Below are positions 14,660 to 14,817 of a stretch of DNA of 14,817 bases, piece after piece; position 1 is the stretch's first letter; the number at the start of each line of letters is the position of its first letter. The position numbers were made by a program, and so were the translations under genes. Source of the stretch: Candidatus Aphodoplasma excrementigallinarum (lineage in GTDB: Bacteria > Bacillota > Clostridia > UBA1381 > UMGS1253); the NCBI GenBank assembly GCA_018713805.1, contig DVOF01000062.1, forward strand, positions 1-14,817. The letters run 5' to 3'. A model generated the notes under the pieces. The model saw nothing but the letters and a program-made list of their open reading frames with translations. It was not told where the DNA came from and ran no database searches.

Positions 14660-14817
14660 ATCCTTCATCTAACATTCCCGTTTCTATCACTTCTCCTGTT
14701 GCATTATCTACATAGGCATAGACAACCGGCCCAACCAAATTATCTATATATAGTTTTACATACCAAGCATCTTCTCTATACCTATGATCCGCAATATAAC
14801 GCATATCACTTTTATAT
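14658..14817 (-). CDS. Carboxy-terminal end of an unidentified AT-rich gene
   Basis: An open frame enters from the window end and stops at TAA (14660-14658), giving 52 residues: YKSDMRYIADHRYREDAWYV, then KLYIDNLVGPVVYAYVDN, then ATGEVIETGMLDEG. The alternating pattern and the ATGEVIETG turn resemble the end of PepSY-like or small beta-rich extracytoplasmic domains, but this is only a resemblance. Codon choice (ATA, AGA, TTA, CTA) is markedly more AT-rich than in the neighbouring genes, which suggests a different history or lower expression. The stop codon sits within the shared terminator. Frame continuity and sensible composition support a real gene; no function is assigned. Confidence 0.6.
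   Translation of the reverse strand, partial: YKSDMRYIADHRYREDAWYVKLYIDNLVGPVVYAYVDNATGEVIETGMLDEG

Overview
The window reads as a contig from an anaerobic Clostridia-type Firmicute, most likely a gut member of the Oscillospirales/Ruminococcaceae kind. The evidence is strong AGGAGG-type ribosome binding sites, extended -10 promoters, rho-independent terminators, a ClpE/ClpC-like ATPase with an amino-terminal zinc finger, an ECF vitamin-transporter subunit, and a class II xylose isomerase with xylulokinase. The taxon is an inference from gene content only. The first 24 bases are not genomic: they match the tail of an Illumina Nextera adapter, so position 25 is the true contig end.

Layout. (1) 25-531, minus: the start of a Clp ATPase, cut by the contig end. 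(2) 532-755: a divergent promoter region. (3) 756-1436, plus: a DUF4430 lipoprotein with its own promoter and terminator. (4) 1674-7229, plus: an 1851-residue secreted multimodular esterase of the sialate O-acetylesterase (SASA, CE20-like) family, preceded by a 9-9-9 inverted repeat at its promoter. (5) 7258-7290: a terminator shared with the next, convergent operon. (6) 12131 down to 7299, minus: xylA, xylB and a family 3 glycoside hydrolase, tightly packed in that order of transcription. (7) 12132-12547: a 416-base divergent intergenic region with three near-identical extended -10 boxes facing xylA, interleaved with five or more stem-loops. (8) 12548-14632, plus: DUF362/ferredoxin protein, ECF transporter S component and DUF1893 protein, the last two overlapping. 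(9) 14631-14659: a terminator shared with a convergent, AT-rich, truncated gene that runs off the window at 14817.

How the genes fit together. The esterase, GH3, XylB and XylA make a coherent route for acetylated xylan or xylo-oligosaccharides. The secreted esterase would remove acetyl groups outside the cell. The GH3 enzyme, which has no signal peptide, would release xylose inside. XylA and XylB then carry xylose to xylulose 5-phosphate. No sugar transporter and no regulator gene lie in the window. The DUF362/ECF/DUF1893 cluster is a separate operon of unknown purpose, probably concerned with uptake and handling of a small cofactor-like molecule.

The two most unusual things here are the tandem promoter/stem-loop array in front of xylA and the DUF362-ECF-DUF1893 operon. 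Most of the rest is recognisable accessory metabolism.
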